Positions 6,034 through 8,708 of a DNA stretch of 8,708 nucleotides are shown one piece after another. Source of the stretch: an uncultured Eubacterium sp. (GTDB lineage Bacteria; Bacillota; Clostridia; Lachnospirales; Lachnospiraceae); the NCBI GenBank assembly GCA_910584795.1, contig CAJUBZ010000034.1, positions 1 to 8,708 of the forward strand. The letters are read 5' to 3'. The position numbers were made by a program, and so were the translations under genes. The notes beneath the pieces were generated by a model. The model saw nothing but the letters and a program-made list of their open reading frames with translations. It did no database searches and was not told the origin of the DNA. Position 1 is the stretch's first letter, and the number at the start of each line of letters is the position of its first letter.

Positions 6034-6396
6034 TTAAATCTTCAAAAATCCAAGTTCTACGACTGTACCATTCTTAAATGCAATCTCCAAAACATCCGCT
6101 AAAATATCATCTTTTGTTTCGCCTGTTCTAACAGTAGCTTCACATCTTGTAACTTCCTCATAGCGAATTGTTACATCATCAGGTATTAATGATTTTGGCG
6201 TTGTGAAATCACTTATTACAAGCTGTTTTTTTGTGGAATTTTCTATTGTTTCAAGTTCTAGTGTATCAATATGGAAATTGCAAACAGGTTTTCTACCACT
6301 GGAATCAAGATAAATCGCAACATTCAATTCTTTTTCATCATGTTCTGCCAAAAATCCTTCTACTGTTTGTTCGATTAGTTCTCTTGATAATTCCAT
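6034..6396 (-). CDS. small beta-rich protein, local family member (120 residues)
   Basis: A perfect AAGGAGG stands 9 bases before the ATG. The N-terminal helix (LSRELIEQTVEGFLAEHDE) leads to a beta strand (LNVAIYL), a middle part with RKPVCNFHIDTLELETIE, and a C-terminal unit TIRYEEVTRCEAT followed by VLEIAFKNGTVVELGFLKI. This matches the 116-residue protein (GGFLE, PYNEVMSCYEE, VVVILKNGMKFQFE) over the full length, so the two are probably diverged duplicates. The protein is acidic, with no signal peptide, membrane segment or catalytic motif. It lies 54 bases after the 80-residue gene, with the TGTAGAAG-type motif between them. Function unknown. Confidence 0.85.
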   Translation of the reverse strand: MELSRELIEQTVEGFLAEHDEKELNVAIYLDSSGRKPVCNFHIDTLELETIENSTKKQLVISDFTTPKSLIPDDVTIRYEEVTRCEATVRTGETKDDILADVLEIAFKNGTVVELGFLKI

Positions 6397-6450
6397 ACTT
6401 CTATTCCTCCTTAATTTTTAATGCTTTTTCATATATCTTCTACATTTATT

Positions 6451-6693
6451 CTAATGTCGTTTCTTATACTTTCCCACCGCTTTACCAGGTGACGTATGTA
6501 ATGACGATATGTAAGTCTTGAAGGGTTTTTCCTTTTTCTTTCCTTTCTTTTTCTCACACAGTCCTTTTACCATAACTTCATTGTCATTTAGGATTTCTGT
6601 AACCATTACCTTGTAACATGATTTACTATCATATCTTGATTGTTTATAGTAAACATCACCTATCGCAATGTTTTCTGCCTCTTTCTTTGTCAT
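6451..6693 (-). CDS. small basic protein with SH3-like appearance (80 residues)
   Basis: AAAGGA precedes the ATG at 6693 by 7 bases. After an N-terminal helix (KKEAENIAI), the sequence GDVYYKQS, CYKVMVTEIL, NEVMVKGL and FKTYISSLH reads as four or five short beta strands. This order is typical of small SH3-like barrels. Between strands is a very basic loop, KKKGKKKEK (about residues 49-57), and the C-terminus KAVGKYKKRH is also basic. The net positive charge suggests binding to nucleic acid or ribosomes. No specific family is recognised. It lies between the cold-shock-domain gene and the 120-residue gene, which is consistent with an RNA-related group, though that is weak evidence. Confidence 0.75.
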   Translation of the reverse strand: MTKKEAENIAIGDVYYKQSRYDSKSCYKVMVTEILNDNEVMVKGLCEKKKGKKKEKPFKTYISSLHTSPGKAVGKYKKRH

Positions 6694-6741
6694 TCGCTGA
6701 TCCTTTCTGTCCTAATAATTGTTGAATTATTTGTTTTTTAC

Positions 6742-6767
6742 AGGCGGCATACCAAAATACACCACCT
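6742..6767 (-). other. intergenic stem-loop with three strand-specific wobble pairs
   Basis: On the minus strand AGGTGGTGTA pairs with TATGCCGCCT around TTTTGG, giving ten pairs with three G-U or U-G. On the plus strand the same three positions are C-A, C-A and A-C mismatches, so the fold belongs to the minus-strand transcript. It sits between the cold-shock gene (stop at 6800) and the basic 80-residue gene. Confidence 0.55.
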
Positions 6768-6782
6768 TATGATTGTTGCAAT

Positions 6783-6797
6783 ATTTACTTCTACACC
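6783..6797 (-). repeat. intergenic motif TGTAGAAGTAAAT, copy 1
   Basis: On the minus strand GGTGTAGAAGTAAAT starts 2 bases after the stop of the cold-shock gene. The 13 bases TGTAGAAGTAAAT recur exactly at 7990-7978. Near copies lie at 6447-6433 (TGTAGAAGATAT), 7305-7291 (TGTAGAAATAAT) and 7544-7529 (AGTAGAAACAAAT). All are close to a stop codon, and most are followed by a stem-loop. Confidence 0.5.
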
Positions 6798-6799
6798 TA

Positions 6800-7216
6800 T
6801 TACGCTGATAATCCTTCGGTATCAAATCCAGCAAAGGCAGCTAAATCAAGAAATGTCATGCCGTTCTCACCAGACTGAATTACGTCATTTTCATTTACTA
6901 CCATATAGCCTTTATTCATATTTAAAGCATTCATAACCATGGTGTTTTTATTTCTTTTAATCTCTTTGACATACAGATTTTCTTCTTTTAAAGAATCCTT
7001 GACCATTTTCATTGTAAGAATAGGTTTAACATTTACCGCCTGTTCTCTACCGTCCTTACTGGCTCCAAGTTCATAATTTACAATATCGTCTTCATTCAAA
7101 TACCGAAATTTATCCATGATGATGTTGCTATGATGGACAAATACATCTTTTCTTTCTGAATCTGTAATGAATCCGTAACCTTTCTGAGCGTTAAACCATT
7201 TCACTGTACCTCTCAT
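6800..7216 (-). CDS. cold-shock-domain protein with a 70-residue C-terminal extension
   Basis: Residues 1-65 are a complete cold-shock domain, a single-stranded RNA/DNA-binding OB fold. It has the start MRGTVKWFNAQ, RNP1 KGYGFI (12-17) and RNP2 VFVHHS (25-30), where His-His replaces the usual His-Phe. Free-standing bacterial Csp proteins are about 65-70 residues. This one continues to 138 with a region I do not recognise: a basic part (MVKDSLKEENLYVKEIKRNKN compared in pieces), a probable beta hairpin (GYMVVNENDVIQ) and an end rich in Phe, Ala and Asp (FLDLAAFAGFD). AAGGAG stands 9 bases before the ATG. A TTGCTG-N16-TAAAAT pair downstream of the stem-loop at 7257-7284 could give the gene its own promoter. 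Role: RNA chaperone or translation/antitermination factor by family; the extension may add a partner-binding function. Confidence 0.9.
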   Translation of the reverse strand: MRGTVKWFNAQKGYGFITDSERKDVFVHHSNIIMDKFRYLNEDDIVNYELGASKDGREQAVNVKPILTMKMVKDSLKEENLYVKEIKRNKNTMVMNALNMNKGYMVVNENDVIQSGENGMTFLDLAAFAGFDTEGLSA

Positions 7217-7256
7217 GTTAAGAATCTCCTTTTTGCTTACTTATATTTTATTTACC

Positions 7257-7284
7257 AGGCAGTATCCAGCAATAGATACCGCCT
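7257..7284 (-). other. intergenic stem-loop before the cold-shock gene
   Basis: On the minus strand AGGCGGTATC pairs with GATACTGCCT around an 8-base loop, giving ten pairs with one G-U. On the plus strand that pair is an A-C mismatch. It begins 13 bases after the stop of the 59-residue gene and is followed by AT-rich sequence with no T run and then the cold-shock gene's binding site. Confidence 0.55.
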
Positions 7285-7297
7285 ACATTTATTATTT

Positions 7298-7477
7298 CTA
7301 CATTTCACAATCACTTTTCCCATTTTCTGCTTTGCTTCTAGTTATGCTTATCTTTATATCACCATGAACCAGACAAATAACCACAAATGCTGTACATGCC
7401 ACCATAAGGGCAAGTCCCAATATCACGCTCAAACTAAGAATGAATTTTAATGTATTTTTAAATATAACTGCTAACAT
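7298..7477 (-). CDS. 59-residue single-pass membrane peptide
   Basis: A minus-strand frame from ATG (7477-7475) to TAG (7298-7300) fills most of the otherwise unexplained spacer 7217-7564. A GAAGG lies 5 bases before the ATG. The product starts MLAVIFKNTLKF, continues with a strongly hydrophobic stretch (residues 12-37, ILSLSVILGLALMVAC then TAFVVICLV), and ends in a short hydrophilic tail with lysines, RSKAENGKSDCEM. The MVAC looks slightly like a lipobox, but the hydrophobic stretch continues beyond the cysteine, so a plain transmembrane helix is more likely. Positive residues at 7 and 11 favour the N-terminus inside. Small membrane peptides on mobile elements include holins, toxins and regulators of membrane enzymes; nothing specific can be said. 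Confidence 0.6.
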   Translation of the reverse strand: MLAVIFKNTLKFILSLSVILGLALMVACTAFVVICLVHGDIKISITRSKAENGKSDCEM

Positions 7478-7500
7478 ACAAGCCTTCTTTCTTTGATTTG

Positions 7501-7527
7501 TTGGGTGAGACGGAAAATCCCACCCAA
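7501..7527 (-). other. intergenic stem-loop after the 117-residue gene
   Basis: On the minus strand TTGGGTGGGA pairs with TCTCACCCAA around a 7-base loop, giving ten pairs with one G-U that is an A-C mismatch on the plus strand. It lies about 40 bases after the stop at 7565. The minus strand continues ACAAATC without a U run, so it is at most a weak terminator. Confidence 0.6.
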
Positions 7528-7564
7528 TATTTGTTTCTACTTTTCATCTGCCCTTATTTCAAAA

Positions 7565-7918
7565 TTACACTTTCTGCTTTTCGTCACGTTCTTTTTGCAA
7601 CTGTTCCAACGACTTATACTCCGAAATGTCAACATCTGCCATAGCAACCGTAAAAATGATGGTGTATGTACCGCTGGATTCTTCGATGGCTTCAACGACA
7701 TCTTCATCAAGTGTAACTGATCCCATAACATTGTTTTCGTTATCCCTTGATACAAGCCACAATTCAGGTTTTAAATCGTTTTCATACTCGATTGTGCCTC
7801 TTCTCATCTCAATGGCAATGCCATAATGGTCTGAAGATGCTGCTCTGACATACTTTCCCTCAAACGCCTCTGCTAATTCCTTCATAGATACTGTTTTTGT
7901 CTCTGTTTTGTTTGTCAT
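7565..7918 (-). CDS. small acidic protein, local family member (117 residues)
   Basis: AAAGGAG stands 9 bases before the ATG. Order: a polar N-terminus, a helix (MKELAEAFEGK), beta strands (YVRAAS, YGIAIEMRRGTIEYE, ELWLVSRD), and an acidic segment VTLDEDVVEAIEES with a closing strand TYTIIFTVAMADVDI. A charged helical tail follows (LEQLQKERDEKQKV). The helix-EAFEGK start and the C-terminal block resemble those of the 123-residue protein, and more distantly the 116- and 120-residue proteins. It is the second gene of the series, after the regulator at 8006-8614. There is no signal peptide, membrane segment or catalytic motif. Function unknown. Confidence 0.85.
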   Translation of the reverse strand: MTNKTETKTVSMKELAEAFEGKYVRAASSDHYGIAIEMRRGTIEYENDLKPELWLVSRDNENNVMGSVTLDEDVVEAIEESSGTYTIIFTVAMADVDISEYKSLEQLQKERDEKQKV

Positions 7919-7950
7919 AATTCTAATCTCCTTTAAATTTTTATTTTGTT

Positions 7951-7975
7951 GGTAGGTAACGAAATGTTATCTACC
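7951..7975. other. intergenic stem-loop after the regulator gene
   Basis: GGTAGGTAAC (7951-7960) and GTTATCTACC (7966-7975) form ten pairs around GAAAT. Here the discordant pair is G-T on the plus strand and A-C on the minus strand, opposite to most stem-loops of the window. It lies 3 bases beyond the TGTAGAAGTAAAT motif and just before the binding site of the 117-residue gene. Confidence 0.5.
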
Positions 7976-7977
7976 TG

Positions 7978-7993
7978 ATTTACTTCTACATTT
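7978..7993 (-). repeat. intergenic motif TGTAGAAGTAAAT, copy 2
   Basis: On the minus strand AAATGTAGAAGTAAAT begins about 12 bases after the stop of the regulator gene and shares 13 identical bases with the copy at 6795-6783. It directly precedes the stem-loop at 7951-7975. Confidence 0.5.
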
Positions 7994-8005
7994 AAGAATC
8001 TGTTA

Positions 8006-8614
8006 TTATATAAATAGCAAGTCTCTTGTAGTTTTGTTCTTTTCAATACTTTTATTTTTTCTTTCTAACAGCCGTTCTCTCATTGACATTTGCTTATGTT
8101 CCTTTTCTCCTCTATTCCAACGTGGAATATTAACCACATTCAAATAATCAGCTAAAAGTTTCATATCTGATTCTTTTAACGCATCCACACCACTTTTAAA
8201 TCGTGACAGTTCACTTTCACTAATTCCAGCATTGACAGCGATTGATTTTAACATCAATCCTCTATCTATGATCTCTGTGAGCTTGTTTCTTACTGCATCA
8301 TTGTTATAGGATACTTTATCATTGTCCATTAATTGTTTCCTTACATTGTCTGGTTCTTTTCCTTCAATTATTTTGAGTGCTTTTTCCAAAAGATAAAATG
8401 TATCTGCATGGTTGTCAGTAATTCCTTTTTTTACATATTTTTCTTCTGTAAGTTTTCTTAATTTTTTGTATATCGTCATTCGCTTTTCTAATTCCTCATA
8501 TTTCTCCAACAACTCCGTAATAGTCATTGAATGATAAGGATCCATACAACCGCTATCATATAAACATTTTAAAATACTAAATTCCAATCGATTCAGTTCA
8601 GATGTATTTCCCAT
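8006..8614 (-). CDS. DNA-binding regulator with N-terminal winged-helix-like and central HTH segments
   Basis: 202 residues; AAAGGAG stands 12 bases before the ATG. Residues about 5-82 look like a winged helix (LNRLEFSILKCLYDSG, TITELLEKYEELEKRMTIYK, then a wing EEKYVKKGITDNHADTFYLL). Residues about 108-165 hold a second helix-turn-helix of the Cro/C1 kind: KSIAVNAGISESELSRFKSG (123-142), then LKESDMKLLADYLNV. This is the usual order of a phage-type repressor, in which a helix follows the recognition helix. The last 35 residues are very basic (RERLLERKNKSIEKNK). It is first in the minus-strand series, and a perfect inverted repeat 24-74 bases upstream is a likely operator. It may control the series, itself included. 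I cannot tell repressor from activator. Confidence 0.8.
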   Translation of the reverse strand: MGNTSELNRLEFSILKCLYDSGCMDPYHSMTITELLEKYEELEKRMTIYKKLRKLTEEKYVKKGITDNHADTFYLLEKALKIIEGKEPDNVRKQLMDNDKVSYNNDAVRNKLTEIIDRGLMLKSIAVNAGISESELSRFKSGVDALKESDMKLLADYLNVVNIPRWNRGEKEHKQMSMRERLLERKNKSIEKNKTTRDLLFI

Positions 8615-8637
8615 ATTAAAAATTCACTCCTTTATGT

Positions 8638-8688
8638 TTTTGTATAGTGAATAATCGTAAACGGTAGATAGTGCGTACCTATACAAAA
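8638..8688. promoter_or_regulatory. perfect 10-base inverted repeat upstream of the regulator
   Basis: TTTTGTATAG (8638-8647) and CTATACAAAA (8679-8688) are exact inverted copies, 41 bases arm to arm (about four helical turns). The near arm contains TATACA on the minus strand (8646-8641), which could be a -10 element for the gene starting at 8614; a good -35 is not seen. Two operator half-sites on the same helix face fit autoregulation by looping. Confidence 0.5.
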
Positions 8689-8708
8689 CCGGAGCAAACC
8701 TGTATGAT

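Noticed and set aside
6714..6731. AATAATT/AATTATT hairpin followed on the plus strand by a T-rich run, terminator-like
   Set aside because: All A-T pairs, no plus-strand gene precedes it, and such AT palindromes are expected by chance here.
7298..7477. Lipoprotein reading of the 59-residue peptide (MVAC as lipobox)
   Set aside because: The hydrophobic segment continues about ten residues past the cysteine and position -3 is Met; a transmembrane helix fits better.
7537..7755. Minus-strand open frame of 72 codons
   Set aside because: Overlaps the 117-residue gene in another frame and lacks a binding site.

Overview
The window is AT-rich DNA with strong AGGAGG-type ribosome binding sites placed about 8-10 bases before ATG starts. 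This suggests a low-G+C Firmicute, and my guess is a gut clostridium of the Lachnospiraceae type. I see no rRNA, tRNA, CRISPR array, transposase or phage structural gene. The content (an extra ClpX, two DNA-binding proteins with winged-helix or helix-turn-helix segments, a cold-shock-domain protein and many small unknown genes on one strand) reads like the early/regulatory or replication part of a plasmid, integrative element or large phage. That placement is inference; no hallmark gene settles it.

Layout. (1) 1-930: one plus-strand gene for a membrane-anchored protein with a beta-rich outer or inner domain. It converges on the minus-strand genes at a two-way terminator (951-997). (2) 1001-1374: a short 64-codon minus-strand gene that appears to start at ATT behind a perfect Shine-Dalgarno sequence, preceded by a possibly decayed reading frame. 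(3) 4467 down to 1375, minus strand: a four-gene cluster of a two-winged-helix replication-initiator-like protein, a 61-residue four-cysteine protein, a complete ClpX-type unfoldase and a 235-residue unknown. An inverted repeat bracketing a candidate promoter stands upstream. (4) 8614 down to 4767, minus strand: a string of nine small genes. In transcription order these are a winged-helix/HTH regulator, a 117-residue protein, a 59-residue membrane peptide, a cold-shock protein with a C-terminal extension, a basic 80-residue protein, and proteins of 120, 123, 115 and 116 residues. The regulator is preceded by a perfect 10-base inverted repeat.

Four of the small proteins (117, 120, 123 and 116 residues) share size, predicted layout and a weak C-terminal pattern. 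They look like a diverged paralogous family of unknown function. The 115- and 123-residue genes are translationally coupled.

Several spacers in the minus-strand series carry stem-loops. In most of them the discordant base pair is A-C on the plus strand but G-U on the minus strand, so the structure is better formed in the minus-strand transcript. Several also carry a shared sequence TGTAGAAGTAAAT, or a near match, close after the stop codon. Together these look like a recurring RNA punctuation unit. The most attractive working idea for the central cluster is an element-borne ClpX that remodels the element's own initiator-like protein or captures host ClpP. The ClpP-docking IGF loop is intact and no clpP is present in the window.
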